In this document: positions 26,129 to 36,223 of the stretch, one piece after another
How the letters are laid out: each line of letters opens with the position of its first letter
Position numbering within the stretch: position 1 is the first letter of the stretch
Notes under the pieces: model-generated
Databases searched by the model: none
Told to the model about the DNA's origin: nothing
Seen by the model: only the letters and a program-made list of their open reading frames with translations
Made by a program: the position numbers and the translations under genes
Source: Paenactinomyces guangxiensis
Lineage (GTDB): Bacteria > Bacillota > Bacilli > Thermoactinomycetales > Thermoactinomycetaceae
DNA: 38,288 bases
NCBI RefSeq assembly: GCF_016055185.1
Contig: NZ_JAECVR010000028.1
Span: forward strand, 1 to 38,288
Reading direction: 5' to 3'

Positions 26129-26217
26129 TTCTTCATGAATAGCGCCGAAATAGATCATCTGCTTATAGAAGGAAGAACACGGATTTTTGCTTGTAATGAT
26201 GCTTAAGGAGGAACAGG

Positions 26218-26757
26218 ATGGATACCTTTCATGCGACGACTATTTTCGCTGTAAGGCACAATGGATCAGGTGCAATTGCGGGAGATGGCCAGGTTACCTT
26301 TGGAAATCAGATGATTATGAAACACGGTGCCAAAAAAGTCCGCCGCCTGTATAAAGGAAAAGTTGTAGCCGGGTTTGCCGGTTCTGTCGCTGATGCTATT
26401 ACCTTATTTGAGAAATTTGAAGCAAAATTGGAAGAATATCATGGCAATCTGGCTCGTGCTGCTGTTGAACTGGCGAAAGAATGGAGGGCGGACAAAGTAT
26501 TGCGCCGCCTGGAAGCAATGTTAATTGTAATCAATAAAGAACAGCTGTTGCTGATCTCCGGAAACGGTGAAGTGATTGAACCGGACGATGATATACTCGC
26601 CATTGGTTCAGGCGGAAGTTTTGCGCTTTCTGCCGGGCGGGCTTTAAAACGCTATGCACCCGAGCTTTCCGCAAAGGAAATTGCCAGGGCAGCACTGACA
26701 ATTGCCAGTGAAGTTTGCGTATTTACCAATGACCATATCGTTGTCGAGGAGGTATAA
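26218..26757 (+). CDS. hslV: ATP-dependent protease proteolytic subunit HslV
   Basis: The 179-residue protein is the N-terminal-nucleophile peptidase ring of HslUV (also ClpQ/CodW). The ATG has AAGGAGG 8 bases upstream and no other start fits. The protein starts [64 protein letters not shown] and [10 protein letters not shown] are the usual family blocks. The N-terminus is odd. As in other bacilli there is a short extension before the ATTI block, but residue 2 is Asp rather than Ser or Thr. Simple removal of Met would not expose a nucleophile, so either further trimming exposes Thr3 or the Thr of ATT, or the subunit works differently. hslU starts 2 bases after its stop codon. Confidence 0.95.
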   Translation: MDTFHATTIFAVRHNGSGAIAGDGQVTFGNQMIMKHGAKKVRRLYKGKVVAGFAGSVADAITLFEKFEAKLEEYHGNLARAAVELAKEWRADKVLRRLEAMLIVINKEQLLLISGNGEVIEPDDDILAIGSGGSFALSAGRALKRYAPELSAKEIARAALTIASEVCVFTNDHIVVEEV

Positions 26758-26758
26758 T

Positions 26759-28168
26759 ATGCCGCAATTGAATCAACAGGAAAAATGGACGCCAAAACAA
26801 ATCGTTGAAGAATTGGATAAGTATATTGTCGGACAAAATCAAGCCAAGAGAGCAGTGGCAATTGCCCTCAGAAATCGCTATCGCCGGAGTTTGCTGCCAC
26901 CGGAACTAAAAGATGAAGTGGTTCCCAAAAACATTTTAATGATTGGCCCAACCGGGGTAGGAAAAACGGAAATTGCCCGTCGCTTAGCCAAACTGGTCGG
27001 GGCGCCATTCGTTAAATTGGAAGCGACCAAGTTTACCGAAGTAGGTTATGTCGGCAGGGATGTAGAGTCAATGATTCGCGATCTGGTTGAAACAGGGATC
27101 CGCATGGTAAAGTCAGAAAAGCTTGAAAGTGTCAAAAGCCAGGCACGGGCACTTGCAGATGAGCGGCTTGTTGAAATCCTTGTCCCTGAGAAAAAGCCGG
27201 CAAGTTCCTTTAAAAATCCTCTTGAGCTGCTGTTCCAACAAAATGCCAACCACGATACGGGTTCCCAGGACCACCAGGAAAAGGTGAAAATATCCGAAGA
27301 ACGGCGCCGGATTAAAGAGAAACTGCAGCGCGGGGAACTGGAAGACCGTGTGATTGAGATTGAAGTAGAGGAACAGATGCCCTCCATGTTCGACATGTTT
27401 GCAGGAACAGGGGCGGAACAGATGGGAATGAATATGCAGGAGATGTTAGGCCAGTTTTTGCCGAAGAAAACGAAAAAACGCCGCTTGCCCGTCCGTGAAG
27501 CACGGGAAGTGTTGATCCAACAAGAAGGGCAAAAGCTGATCGATATGGACCAGGTCGTTCAGGAAGCGCTCGACCGCGTGGAACAGTCGGGTATTATCTT
27601 TCTGGACGAGATTGACAAAATTGCCGGCAAAGACCGCCAGGGTCCCGATGTTTCGCGAGAAGGGGTACAACGGGATATTCTTCCCATTGTTGAGGGGTCT
27701 ACTGTGATGACGAAATATGGGCCGGTCAAAACAGATCACATTCTGTTTATGGCTGCCGGTGCTTTCCATGTGGCCAAGCCTTCCGATTTAATCCCGGAGC
27801 TGCAAGGCCGCTTTCCCATTCGCGTTGAACTGAATGATTTGACCGCTGATGATTTTGTGCGCATTTTAACAGAACCGAAAAGCGCTTTGATCAAACAGTA
27901 TACAGCTCTGTTGGAAACGGAAGGGATCAAAGTAACCTTTACTTCGGAAGCGATTCAGGAGATCGCGCGTTTGGCGGCCCAGGTCAACGGAGGGACTGAA
28001 AATATCGGTGCCCGACGTCTGCACACGATTCTGGAACGGCTGCTGGAAGAATTGTCTTTCGAGGCTCCTGAAATTCGCATGGGTGAAGTCTCCATTACAC
28101 CGCAATATGTGAGAGAACGACTCTCTGACATTGTAGCGGACCGTGATTTAAGCCAATACATTTTGTGA
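26759..28168 (+). CDS. hslU: HslU unfoldase ATPase subunit
   Basis: The start is the ATG at 26759 behind GAGGAGG; the longer frame lies in hslV. The 469-residue AAA+ ATPase unfolds substrates for HslV (ClpY). It begins with [20 protein letters not shown], Walker A is GPTGVGKTE (63-71), and [16 protein letters not shown] is the family signature. The substrate-handling I domain at about 110-240 is Glu/Lys/Gln-rich. Walker B is [12 protein letters not shown] (about 280-291), and sensor regions and [17 protein letters not shown] follow toward the C-terminal tail. The last residues, DLSQYIL, match the tail that docks into HslV. codY is 20 bases downstream. Confidence 0.96.
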   Translation: MPQLNQQEKWTPKQIVEELDKYIVGQNQAKRAVAIALRNRYRRSLLPPELKDEVVPKNILMIGPTGVGKTEIARRLAKLVGAPFVKLEATKFTEVGYVGRDVESMIRDLVETGIRMVKSEKLESVKSQARALADERLVEILVPEKKPASSFKNPLELLFQQNANHDTGSQDHQEKVKISEERRRIKEKLQRGELEDRVIEIEVEEQMPSMFDMFAGTGAEQMGMNMQEMLGQFLPKKTKKRRLPVREAREVLIQQEGQKLIDMDQVVQEALDRVEQSGIIFLDEIDKIAGKDRQGPDVSREGVQRDILPIVEGSTVMTKYGPVKTDHILFMAAGAFHVAKPSDLIPELQGRFPIRVELNDLTADDFVRILTEPKSALIKQYTALLETEGIKVTFTSEAIQEIARLAAQVNGGTENIGARRLHTILERLLEELSFEAPEIRMGEVSITPQYVRERLSDIVADRDLSQYIL

Positions 28169-28188
28169 GACAGAAAGGAGAATGAGGG

Positions 28189-28968
28189 ATGAATCTCCTA
28201 TCCAAAGCCAGGGAGATTAATCGCTTGTTACAGCGAACAGGCGGGCAGGCTGTCAGCTTTATGGAGATGTCCGAAGTGCTTCGGGACATTATTGTCGCTA
28301 ATATCTATGTAATTAGTCGCAAAGGAAAAATCCTCGGTTACGGGATTGCCGAGGAGCATGCCGAAGATGAAATGATCCGCGTGGCACTCAAAGACCGGAG
28401 AATCCCTGAGGATTACAATGAGCGGTTAAAGAAAATGAAAGAAACTTCCGCCAACCTTGATGAAAACAGTGAATACAGCTTTACCAAACAGTTGGGCGGA
28501 ATGTTTGCACACCAGTACACGACCGTAGTTCCGATCATCGGTGGCGGAGAGCGGCTGGGAACCCTGCTTTTGACACGGTATAACGAGCAGTTTGTCGATG
28601 ATGATTTGATTCTGGCGGAGTACGGGGCAACCGTCGTCGGTATGGAAATTTTGCGTGAAAAAGCTGAAAAGGCGGAGGGAGAGGCACGCAGCCGGGCAGT
28701 CGTCCAGATGGCCATCAGTTCGCTCTCGTTCAGCGAATTGGAAGCGGTTGAACATATCTTTGAGGAACTGGATGGGAAAGAGGGATTACTGGTTGCAAGC
28801 CGTGTGGCTGACCGTGCGGGCATTACCCGCTCTGTCATTGTCAATGCCCTGAGGAAATTGGAGAGTGCCGGTGTGATTGAGTCACGTTCCCTGGGGATGA
28901 AAGGAACATATATTAAAATATTGAATGACCGCTTGCTGCCGGCTCTGGAGAAATTGCGCAACTCATAA
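28189..28968 (+). CDS. codY: GTP/branched-chain amino acid sensor CodY
   Basis: The 259-residue global repressor binds DNA when GTP and branched-chain amino acids are abundant. The ATG lies behind AAAGGAGAATGAGGG. The N-terminal GAF domain (about 1-155) starts [18 protein letters not shown] and contains [21 protein letters not shown] linker helix and the winged helix follow: [20 protein letters not shown] (about 203-222) and the wing [17 protein letters not shown]. It is the last gene of the hslV-hslU-codY unit, as in many Firmicutes. No CodY box good enough to call was found in the window. Confidence 0.97.
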   Translation: MNLLSKAREINRLLQRTGGQAVSFMEMSEVLRDIIVANIYVISRKGKILGYGIAEEHAEDEMIRVALKDRRIPEDYNERLKKMKETSANLDENSEYSFTKQLGGMFAHQYTTVVPIIGGGERLGTLLLTRYNEQFVDDDLILAEYGATVVGMEILREKAEKAEGEARSRAVVQMAISSLSFSELEAVEHIFEELDGKEGLLVASRVADRAGITRSVIVNALRKLESAGVIESRSLGMKGTYIKILNDRLLPALEKLRNS

Positions 28969-28987
28969 AGCCTGAAAAAGGAAATGC

Positions 28988-29017
28988 TTGCGAAGTTGAT
29001 AACGGTTGTGGTATAGT
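28988..29017 (+). promoter_or_regulatory. strong promoter of rpsB-tsf
   Basis: TTGCGA (28988-28993) and TATAGT (29012-29017) are 18 bases apart, with TGG before the -10 (extended -10). Transcription would start near 29024, giving an RNA leader of about 110 bases. That leader is GC-rich and able to fold, and may carry autogenous control by S2 (inference). Confidence 0.65.
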
Positions 29018-29133
29018 CATCAATGGTGTAAACACACACGCCAGGGGAAGTGAACAGGCGGTGCCGTGAGGTTCGCGGTTTCTGACTCCCGATGATCCCG
29101 GCGGAGGAACAAACCACAAGGAGGATTTACATT

Positions 29134-29841
29134 ATGGCAGTCGTATCGATGAAACAATTGTTAGAAGCGGGTGTTCATTTCGGACACCAAACCCGTCGCT
29201 GGAACCCAAAGATGAGCAAATACATCTTTACCGAGCGTAACGGGATCTACATTATTGACCTGCAAAAAACGGTCAAAATGATGGAGCATGCATACAACTT
29301 TGTACGTGACCTGGCAGCAGACGGCGGAAGCGTTCTGTTTGTCGGTACTAAAAAACAGGCGCAGGATGCCGTAAAAGAAGAAGCCACCCGTTCTGATATG
29401 TTTTATGTTAACCATCGCTGGTTGGGCGGAACTCTGACCAACTTCCAAACGATCCGCAAGCGCATCGACCGTTTGCATGAGTTGGAGCGCATGGAAGAAG
29501 ACGGGACTTTCGACGTGCTCCCCAAAAAAGAAGTAATTCTCTTGAAAAAAGAGCACGCAAAATTGGAGAAATTCCTCGGCGGTATCAAACACATGAAAAA
29601 ACTTCCGGATGCGGTCTTTATCATTGATCCTCGCAAAGAGCGCATTGCCGTAGCGGAAGCCCGCAAGCTGAACATCCCGATTATCTCTATCGTGGATACC
29701 AACTGTGACCCGGATGAAGTGGATTACATCATTCCCGGAAACGACGATGCCATCCGTGCTGTTCGTCTGTTTACCAGCAAAATTGCTGACGCGATTTTGG
29801 AAGGCAGACAAGGTGAACAACAAAACAGCACTGCATCCTAA
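29134..29841 (+). CDS. rpsB: 30S ribosomal protein S2
   Basis: The 235-residue protein of the small subunit starts at the ATG at 29134 with AAGGAGG upstream; the longer frame reaches into the leader. [20 protein letters not shown] is the family N-terminus, with [20 protein letters not shown] next. [26 protein letters not shown] and [20 protein letters not shown] are the universal S2 signatures. It forms a unit with tsf, separated by an attenuator-like hairpin. Confidence 0.98.
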   Translation: MAVVSMKQLLEAGVHFGHQTRRWNPKMSKYIFTERNGIYIIDLQKTVKMMEHAYNFVRDLAADGGSVLFVGTKKQAQDAVKEEATRSDMFYVNHRWLGGTLTNFQTIRKRIDRLHELERMEEDGTFDVLPKKEVILLKKEHAKLEKFLGGIKHMKKLPDAVFIIDPRKERIAVAEARKLNIPIISIVDTNCDPDEVDYIIPGNDDAIRAVRLFTSKIADAILEGRQGEQQNSTAS

Positions 29842-29848
29842 TAGAACG

Positions 29849-29894
29849 AAAAAGGGTGGCATGGAAACAAACGGTTTCTTGCCCACCCCTTTTT
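29849..29894 (+). terminator. attenuator or terminator between rpsB and tsf
   Basis: AAAAAGGGTGG pairs with CCACCCCTTTTT (one bulge), and an inner stem GGAAAC/GGTTTC (with G-T pairs) extends it; T4 follows. It probably lowers tsf expression relative to rpsB. Confidence 0.7.
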
Positions 29895-29943
29895 AAACGA
29901 ATAAATGGTACAAACCTATACAATTTAAGGAGGACAAACCATC

Positions 29944-30597
29944 ATGGCAATCACTGCTGCTATGGTAAAGGAACTGCGCGAAAAAACCGGCGCAGGTATG
30001 ATGGACTGTAAAAAAGCACTTACCGAAACCAATGGTGATATGGAAAAAGCGGTGGAATATCTCCGTGAAAAAGGTATTGCCAGCGCTGCAAAAAAAGCAG
30101 GCCGCATTGCTGCTGAAGGAATTGTTGAATCTTACATACATGCCGGCGGACGAATCGGAGTTCTGGTAGAAGTCAACTGTGAAACTGACTTCGTGGCCAA
30201 AACAGATGAGTTTAAATCATTTGTCAAAGATATCGCAATGCAAATTGCCGCTATGGCCCCCAAATATGTACGTCGTGAAGACGTTCCGGCTGAAGAAGTG
30301 GAAAAAGAGCGTGCTGTCTTAAAACAGCAGGCGCTTGCTGAAGGAAAACCGGAAAATATTGTCGATAAAATGGTAGAAGGACGTCTTCAAAAGCACTTTA
30401 AAGATATCTGTCTGATGGATCAGGTATTTGTAAAAGACAATGATAAAACGATTGATGGATTGGTGAAGGAACAGATCGCCAAAATCGGGGAAAACATTTC
30501 GATCCGCCGCTTTGTTCGTTATGAGATGGGTGAAGGCCTTGAAAAACGCCAAGACAACTTCGTTGAAGAAGTTATGTCCCAGGTCAAGAAAGGCTAA
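29944..30597 (+). CDS. tsf: elongation factor Ts, short form
   Basis: The 217-residue guanine nucleotide exchange factor for EF-Tu starts at the ATG at 29944 behind AAGGAGG. The N-terminal UBA-like domain [20 protein letters not shown] (about 7-26) is followed by the core with the key [10 protein letters not shown] (about 80-89). It is much shorter than B. subtilis EF-Ts (293 residues), with one core subdomain reduced as in short-form EF-Ts of Thermus and some other Firmicutes. The C-terminal VSQV-like end is intact ([10 protein letters not shown]), so this is a natural short form, not a truncation. Confidence 0.96.
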   Translation: MAITAAMVKELREKTGAGMMDCKKALTETNGDMEKAVEYLREKGIASAAKKAGRIAAEGIVESYIHAGGRIGVLVEVNCETDFVAKTDEFKSFVKDIAMQIAAMAPKYVRREDVPAEEVEKERAVLKQQALAEGKPENIVDKMVEGRLQKHFKDICLMDQVFVKDNDKTIDGLVKEQIAKIGENISIRRFVRYEMGEGLEKRQDNFVEEVMSQVKKG

Positions 30598-30610
30598 CAC
30601 CGGACATATC

Positions 30611-30640
30611 GGGAACACTACTTATGTGTTCCCTTTTTTT
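30611..30640 (+). terminator. terminator of rpsB-tsf
   Basis: GGGAACAC and GTGTTCCC form a perfect 8-bp stem with a 7-base loop and are followed by T7. Confidence 0.92.
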
Positions 30641-30683
30641 GCAAATAATAGATTCACTGTGCAGATGGAAACGGAGGAACCTT

Positions 30684-31409
30684 ATGAGTACTCCCAAATA
30701 TAATCGTGTCATTTTAAAAATAAGTGGTGAAGCACTGGCCGGGGAACAGGGGTACGGCATCAATGCCCGCGTCCTCAGCTCTTTCGCCAGACAGGTCAAA
30801 GAAGTTGTCCAACTTGGTGTTGAAGTTGCGGTAGTTGTCGGAGGAGGAAATATCTGGAGGGGAATCTCCGGTACGGAAAAAGGAATTGACCGTGCAACTG
30901 CCGACTATATGGGAATGCTTGCTACTGTTATGAACTCCCTCGCTTTGCAGGATGCTCTGGAGGCGATGGAGGTCCCAACCCGCGTGCAAACTTCCATCGA
31001 AATGAGGCAGGTGGCTGAGCCATATATCCGCCGCAGAGCGATCCGCCATCTGGAAAAAGGCCGTGTTGTGATCTTTGCGGGTGGAAACGGAAATCCGTTC
31101 TTCTCCACAGACACGACTGCTGCATTGCGTGCGGCGGAGATCGAGGCGGAAGTGATCCTGATGGCGAAAAATAACGTGGATGGTGTATACAGCGCTGATC
31201 CGAGCAAAGACCCAACAGCGATAAAATATGAAACCCTTACTTACCTTGAAATTTTGAACAAAGGTCTGGGTGTGATGGACTCAACAGCATCCTCTCTGTG
31301 TATGGATAATAATATCCCGTTAATTGTTTTTAATATTTCTGAAGAAGGTAATATTCGCCGTGCTGTGTTAGGAGAGCATATCGGAACCATTGTAAGGGGG
31401 AGCATGTAA
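30684..31409 (+). CDS. pyrH: uridylate kinase
   Basis: The ATG at 30684 lies behind CGGAGGAAC; the frame from 30624 overlaps the terminator and is rejected. The 241-residue hexameric amino-acid-kinase-fold enzyme makes UDP from [23 protein letters not shown] is the family N-terminus, [11 protein letters not shown] is the phosphate loop, and [20 protein letters not shown] and [20 protein letters not shown] are further signatures. The stop overlaps the frr start by one base (TAATG), so translation is coupled. Confidence 0.97.
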   Translation: MSTPKYNRVILKISGEALAGEQGYGINARVLSSFARQVKEVVQLGVEVAVVVGGGNIWRGISGTEKGIDRATADYMGMLATVMNSLALQDALEAMEVPTRVQTSIEMRQVAEPYIRRRAIRHLEKGRVVIFAGGNGNPFFSTDTTAALRAAEIEAEVILMAKNNVDGVYSADPSKDPTAIKYETLTYLEILNKGLGVMDSTASSLCMDNNIPLIVFNISEEGNIRRAVLGEHIGTIVRGSM

Positions 31410-31966
31410 TGGTAAACCAAGTGAAAAATCAAGCAGAAGAAAAAATGGAAAAAGCAATTCAGGTATTGAAAAGAGATCTGCTTACCTTGAGAGCGGGCAG
31501 GGCCAACCCTGCGATTCTGGATAAAGTGTCAGTTGAATACTATGGCAGTGAAATGCCTATTAATCAATTGGCAAACATCTCTACCCCGGATCCAAGAAGC
31601 TTACTCATCCAACCCTGGGATAAATCGGCATTAAGCGAAATTGAACGAGCCATTCTCAAGTCTGAACTGGGACTCACCCCAAACAATGACGGAAATGTGA
31701 TCCGCATCACCATCCCGCCACTCACAGAAGAGAGACGCAATGAATTAGTCAAACTGGCCCGTAAAATGGGTGAAGAGGGAAAGGTTGCCATCCGGAATAT
31801 TCGCCGAGATGCCAACGATGAACTGAGGAAATTGGAAAAAAACGGAGAGATACCCGAGGATCTGGCGCGTCGGGGACAAGACGATATTCAAAAACTGACA
31901 GATCGTTTCATTAAAGAAGCGGATCAAGTTGTTGCCGGTAAAGAAAAAGAAATTATGGAAATCTAA
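31409..31966 (+). CDS. frr: ribosome recycling factor
   Basis: The 185-residue factor splits post-termination ribosomes with [23 protein letters not shown] (about 9-28) starts the long three-helix bundle, [11 protein letters not shown] is the conserved tip, and [17 protein letters not shown] and [20 protein letters not shown] match the family. It is full length. GGGGGAG lies 6-12 bases before the ATG, inside pyrH. Confidence 0.98.
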   Translation: MVNQVKNQAEEKMEKAIQVLKRDLLTLRAGRANPAILDKVSVEYYGSEMPINQLANISTPDPRSLLIQPWDKSALSEIERAILKSELGLTPNNDGNVIRITIPPLTEERRNELVKLARKMGEEGKVAIRNIRRDANDELRKLEKNGEIPEDLARRGQDDIQKLTDRFIKEADQVVAGKEKEIMEI

Positions 31967-31982
31967 GGTGATTCCGGGCAGA

Positions 31983-32007
31983 GCCCCCTTATTTAGAGGG
32001 GGTTTTC
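31983..32007 (+). terminator. terminator of pyrH-frr
   Basis: CCCCCT and AGGGGG form a stem (one unpaired G) with a 7-base loop, followed by T4. Confidence 0.8.
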
Positions 32008-32089
32008 TATCTAGTTCATTTTTCGCATATGATATGATTGATTGATACTAAACATAAGAGGAAGAGGTCCTTTAGCGGAGGAATGACTC

Positions 32090-32869
32090 ATGATTGAATC
32101 GATTAAACGCATGGTGGGTGAGAAAAAAACCGGGCGAAGTAAAGAAGAACTTCTGTCTTCCATCCGGAAATTTCCCTTGCCGGAACATGTCGCGATTATC
32201 ATGGACGGAAATGGCCGCTGGGCAAAAAAACGCGGGCTTCCCCGAACAGCCGGACATGCGGCAGGAATGAAAAGAGTGCGGGAAACGATTCGCGCTGCTG
32301 ATGAGTTAGGAATTAAGGTGCTCACCTGTTATTCTTTTTCCACTGAGAATTGGAAACGACCCAAAGATGAAGTAGCTTATCTCATGAAATTGCCGATAGA
32401 GTTTCTAAAAACAGATCTGCAGGAACTGATCGACCGAAATGTGAAAGTGCAAATGCTGGGAGAGAAGAGCAGAACCCCTTCACAAACTCAGTTGGCTTTA
32501 ACTGAATTTGAAGAAAAAACGAAACACAATACCGGTCTTATCCTTAATTTTGCGATCAATTACGGATCGAGAGAAGAAATCGTACAGGCGATCAGGGAAA
32601 TTATAGATGAAGTGCAAAAAGGAAATATTGATAAAGACCAAATTGATCAAGACCTCATTAACCAACATTTGCTTACGCGTGGTTTGCCTGATCCGGACCT
32701 GATAATCCGAACAAGCGGTGAGATTCGGATCAGCAACTTTTTATTGTGGCAACTGGCATATAGCGAATTATGGTTTACAGATGCCCTGTGGCCGGATTTT
32801 ACTCCGGAGTTATTCTACCAGGCAATCGAAGATTTTCAACGCCGTTCACGTCGATACGGAGCGGTGTGA
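32090..32869 (+). CDS. uppS: undecaprenyl diphosphate synthase
   Basis: The 259-residue cis-prenyltransferase makes the C55 lipid carrier for cell-wall synthesis from farnesyl diphosphate and isopentenyl diphosphate. EHVAIIMDGNGRWAKKRGLP (about 32-51) has the catalytic Asp, followed by RTAGHAAGM. YSFSTENWKRP is next, and PDPDLIIRTSGEIRISNFLL and WQLAYSELWFTDALWPDF form the C-terminal signature. It has an ATG start at 32090 with a GCGGAGG site. It begins the uppS-cdsA-dxr-rseP run. Confidence 0.97.
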   Translation: MIESIKRMVGEKKTGRSKEELLSSIRKFPLPEHVAIIMDGNGRWAKKRGLPRTAGHAAGMKRVRETIRAADELGIKVLTCYSFSTENWKRPKDEVAYLMKLPIEFLKTDLQELIDRNVKVQMLGEKSRTPSQTQLALTEFEEKTKHNTGLILNFAINYGSREEIVQAIREIIDEVQKGNIDKDQIDQDLINQHLLTRGLPDPDLIIRTSGEIRISNFLLWQLAYSELWFTDALWPDFTPELFYQAIEDFQRRSRRYGAV

Positions 32870-32890
32870 AAGTAGACAGGAGAATAAGTA

Positions 32891-33691
32891 ATGAAACAGA
32901 GAGTCATCACGGGGGTGTTAGGAGCCTCAGGTTTTTTAATTCTCTTGTGGTTGGGAAATTGGTGGTATTCGGGCCTGCTTCTTTTTTTGGCGACATTCGC
33001 TTTTTTGGAATATGCTCAGATGAATCGACTCAGCTGGAGGCGGACTCCGGTGATCCTGGGCATTGGACTTGTTTGGTTTATTTTTGTTACCCAATTGCCC
33101 CAACTGGATGCTATATCTTCTGATCCTCTCCTGCACGACCCAAATCAGCTTCTATTGGGATTGGTTTTCTTTCTGGTCCTGATTGTGTTAAGTCGCAATC
33201 ATTTTGATATTTTTCAGGTCGCATACTTATTTATTGGGTCCATCTACATAGGATACGGATTTTCATATATGATGCTGACCATTTGGAAACAAAACGGCTT
33301 GGCTTTAACTTTGCTGGTGATTTTTATCACCTGGGCTAATGATTCAGCTGCGTATTTCATAGGAAAACGGTTTGGGAAAAGAAAGCTGTGGCCGGAAATA
33401 AGCCCGAATAAGACCATTGAAGGTTCGATGGCCGGAATTGTTTTTGGTGTCATCATGAGTGTATTGATCTTCCTTATCTTCCCCGCGTTAGGTAACTTGT
33501 TAAAAGCCATTTGGCTGGGCCTGCTCATCTCGGTTGTAGGGCAGATCGGGGATTTAATTGAATCGGCATGGAAGCGGACAACAGGGGTCAAAGATTCAGG
33601 TACAATCCTCCCGGGACACGGAGGAGTATTGGACCGGTTTGACAGTTTGCTCTTTACCTTTATCGTTCTTCATCTAGTGAGACTTGTGTAA
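32891..33691 (+). CDS. cdsA: phosphatidate cytidylyltransferase
   Basis: The 266-residue membrane protein with about 7-8 spans makes CDP-diacylglycerol from phosphatidate and CTP. The C-terminal signature is clear: SAWKRTTGVKDSGTILPGHG then GVLDRFDSL (about 226-254), with the metal-binding Asp residues. ANDSAAYFIGKRFGKRKLWP and SPNKTIEGSMAGI precede it. It lies 21 bases after uppS behind ACAGGAGAA. Confidence 0.96.
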   Translation: MKQRVITGVLGASGFLILLWLGNWWYSGLLLFLATFAFLEYAQMNRLSWRRTPVILGIGLVWFIFVTQLPQLDAISSDPLLHDPNQLLLGLVFFLVLIVLSRNHFDIFQVAYLFIGSIYIGYGFSYMMLTIWKQNGLALTLLVIFITWANDSAAYFIGKRFGKRKLWPEISPNKTIEGSMAGIVFGVIMSVLIFLIFPALGNLLKAIWLGLLISVVGQIGDLIESAWKRTTGVKDSGTILPGHGGVLDRFDSLLFTFIVLHLVRLV

Positions 33692-33706
33692 AAAGGAGAG
33701 AAAAAA

Positions 33707-34852
33707 GTGCCAGAACAGATTATTATCCTGGGCTCAACGGGTTCCATAGGGAAAAGTACATGTGAAGTTATTGCCCAGCATCCGGAAGAGTTTCGTGTAA
33801 TTGCCCTGGCAGCGGGAACAAATGCTGATGAGATGATTCGTCAGGTGAAACAGTTCAAGCCAAAATTAGTCTCAATGGCAACTCAGGCAGCAGCGGAACA
33901 GGTGAAAAAAGAAGTTGGGGGAGATACAAAGGTTCTCTGGGGAGAAGAAGCTCTTCTGGAGGTTGCTACCCATCCCGATGGAACCTATGTGGTTTCTGCT
34001 CTTGTAGGAAGCCGCGGACTCCCGCCGACGCTGGCAGCCATTCAGGCAGGCAAAAAAATTGGACTGGCGAATAAGGAAACATTGGTTACTGCCGGGCATA
34101 TTGTCACTCAGGAAGCTCAAAAAGCCAATGTTCCATTGATTCCGATTGATAGTGAACACTCCGCCATTTTTCAATGTTTAAACGGGGAAAGAAAACAGGA
34201 TGTTGGGAGAATTCTTTTAACTGCTTCCGGCGGCTCTTTTCGTGACTGGTCCAGGGAGCAATTAGCGAATGCTACGGTCGAACAAGCCCTGAAGCATCCC
34301 AATTGGTCTATGGGCGCAAAAATTACGATTGACTCTGCAACTTTGATGAATAAAGGGCTGGAAGTGATTGAGGCCCACTGGTTATTTCAATTGCCTTATG
34401 ACCTGATCAATGTTATCATCCATCCACAAAGCATTGTTCACTCGATGGTCGAATTTAAAGATGGAGCCGTGATGGCCCAATTGGGCACACCGGATATGAA
34501 AGTTCCGATCCAGTATGCATTATCTTATCCAAAACGTCTTCCGCTTGATACACCGGCTTTAGACCTTGTAACCCTTTCGCGTTTAGATTTCCGTGCTCCG
34601 GATTTTGAACGTTTTCCATGTTTGAAATTGGCTTACCAGGCAGGGAAAGCAGGAGGCAGCATGCCAACCGTTTTAAACGCGGCTAACGAAGTGGCGGTAG
34701 AGCATTTCTTACAGGGAAACTGCTCATTCCTGTTGATTGAGGAAATCATAGAGCGGGTGTTGAATGAACATGTATCTGTGTCCAATCCATCTTTGCAGGA
34801 AATTCAGGCAGCGGACCAGTGGGCAAGAAATTATGCACATCAATGTGTATGA
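33707..34852 (+). CDS. dxr: 1-deoxy-D-xylulose 5-phosphate reductoisomerase
   Basis: GTG at 33707 follows AAAAGGAGAG, 15 bases after cdsA. The 381-residue MEP-pathway enzyme converts DXP to 2-C-methylerythritol 4-phosphate. [18 protein letters not shown] (about 5-22) is the NADPH-binding loop, [11 protein letters not shown] and [13 protein letters not shown] carry the metal-binding residues, and [10 protein letters not shown] is the flexible substrate loop. [20 protein letters not shown](N)[12 protein letters not shown] completes the site. It shows that the strain uses the non-mevalonate route, which feeds UppS next door. Confidence 0.97.
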   Translation: MPEQIIILGSTGSIGKSTCEVIAQHPEEFRVIALAAGTNADEMIRQVKQFKPKLVSMATQAAAEQVKKEVGGDTKVLWGEEALLEVATHPDGTYVVSALVGSRGLPPTLAAIQAGKKIGLANKETLVTAGHIVTQEAQKANVPLIPIDSEHSAIFQCLNGERKQDVGRILLTASGGSFRDWSREQLANATVEQALKHPNWSMGAKITIDSATLMNKGLEVIEAHWLFQLPYDLINVIIHPQSIVHSMVEFKDGAVMAQLGTPDMKVPIQYALSYPKRLPLDTPALDLVTLSRLDFRAPDFERFPCLKLAYQAGKAGGSMPTVLNAANEVAVEHFLQGNCSFLLIEEIIERVLNEHVSVSNPSLQEIQAADQWARNYAHQCV

Positions 34853-34910
34853 AGTATTACCTGATGCATGAGTGGTAATGCTGTGACTAACCAAGGTGGT
34901 GAACTTAAGG

Positions 34911-36188
34911 ATGGAAACAGTCTTGGCTTACATGCAGCCAGTCATATCTTTTATCTTGGTACTCAGCCTGTTGGTCTTTGTCCACGAATTGGGACACTTC
35001 TTATTTGCCAAGCGGGCAGGGATCCTGGTACGGGAATTTGCGATTGGTTTTGGCCCTAAAATCTATTCCAAAATCCACGGCGAAACGATGTATTCTGTAC
35101 GGGCACTGCCTCTGGGCGGGTTTGTACGCATGGCAGGTGAAGATGCTGAAATTGTAGAAATCAAAACCGGTACATTGGCTTTTGCTACTCATAACAAGGA
35201 AGGTCAGATCAATCACTTGTATTTGTATGAGCCTGATCTGCAGGAGAATCTGACTGTCGGCAGGGTGGTTGAGGCAGATTTAGAGGACAAGTTGTATGTG
35301 GTCCTTGAGGATCAAAATGGACTGGAAACAAAACATTCATTAAATCCTCAGGCGATCATTCATTATGACAAGAAAAACCAGGTCCAGATTGCTCCCTTAG
35401 ACCGGCAATTTGGTTCCAAAACGGTTGGCCAAAAAGCGTTGGCGATTTTCGCCGGACCTTTGTTTAATATTGTTCTCACAATCATTTTATTTTCCGTTTA
35501 TGTTTTTGTGAGCGGAGTTGAACGGTTGCCGATTGATAAAATTGTACCCGGAAAGCCGGCTGCTCAGGCTGGAATGAAAAGCGGGGATTTGATTACAGCC
35601 ATCAACGGTGAAGAGATCCATACACTGGATGCTCTTCGCTATAAACTGACAGCTGCTCAAGGAGCACCGGTTAATCTTACTGTTAAGCGGGGAGAGCAGA
35701 CACTGCAATTCACTTTAAAGCCCCAAAAAACAGGAGAAGTTTACCAGATAGGAGCAGAATTTAACGCGGCGACGATGAAGCGGGAGGCGACACTGTCTGA
35801 AGCGGTAACTGAAGGATTTAGGCAAACACTTGACTGGTCAACATTTATTTTGGATGGCTTTGCTAAGCTTGTTACAGGACAACTTTCCATTAAAAGCCTG
35901 GGCGGACCGGTTCAGATGGGCGAAATTACCGGCAAGGCTGCAGAATACGGGATTGTCCCCCTGATTAAATGGACTGCGCTGCTCAGCTTAAATTTGGGTA
36001 TCTTTAACCTGCTTCCCATCCCGGCCCTGGATGGAAGCCGTCTGGTCTTTATCGGCTTGGAAGCGGTGAGAGGGCGTCCCATTAACCCAAATAAAGAAAG
36101 CCTGGTTCATTTTGTTGGTTTTGCATTATTGATGATGTTGATGTTAGTTGTTACCTTCAACGATATTAAAAGGGTTTTCTTTACTTGA
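34911..36188 (+). CDS. rseP: site-2 zinc metalloprotease RseP
   Basis: The ATG at 34911 has GGTGGTG 12 bases upstream; a GTG at 34896 is a possible alternative. The 425-residue intramembrane protease opens with a membrane helix carrying VHELGHF (24-30, the HExxH zinc site). It has one PDZ domain at about 195-275 (VPGKPAAQAGMKSGDLITAI), and PALDGSRLVF near residue 370 supplies the third zinc ligand in the last membrane pair. An extra beta-rich stretch at about 90-165 sits before the PDZ domain. Known relatives cut anti-sigma factors or leftover signal peptides (RasP in B. subtilis). Confidence 0.95.
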   Translation: METVLAYMQPVISFILVLSLLVFVHELGHFLFAKRAGILVREFAIGFGPKIYSKIHGETMYSVRALPLGGFVRMAGEDAEIVEIKTGTLAFATHNKEGQINHLYLYEPDLQENLTVGRVVEADLEDKLYVVLEDQNGLETKHSLNPQAIIHYDKKNQVQIAPLDRQFGSKTVGQKALAIFAGPLFNIVLTIILFSVYVFVSGVERLPIDKIVPGKPAAQAGMKSGDLITAINGEEIHTLDALRYKLTAAQGAPVNLTVKRGEQTLQFTLKPQKTGEVYQIGAEFNAATMKREATLSEAVTEGFRQTLDWSTFILDGFAKLVTGQLSIKSLGGPVQMGEITGKAAEYGIVPLIKWTALLSLNLGIFNLLPIPALDGSRLVFIGLEAVRGRPINPNKESLVHFVGFALLMMLMLVVTFNDIKRVFFT

Positions 36189-36223
36189 TGAAAGCTTGCT
36201 GTAAAGTTGATGAAACCTGACGG

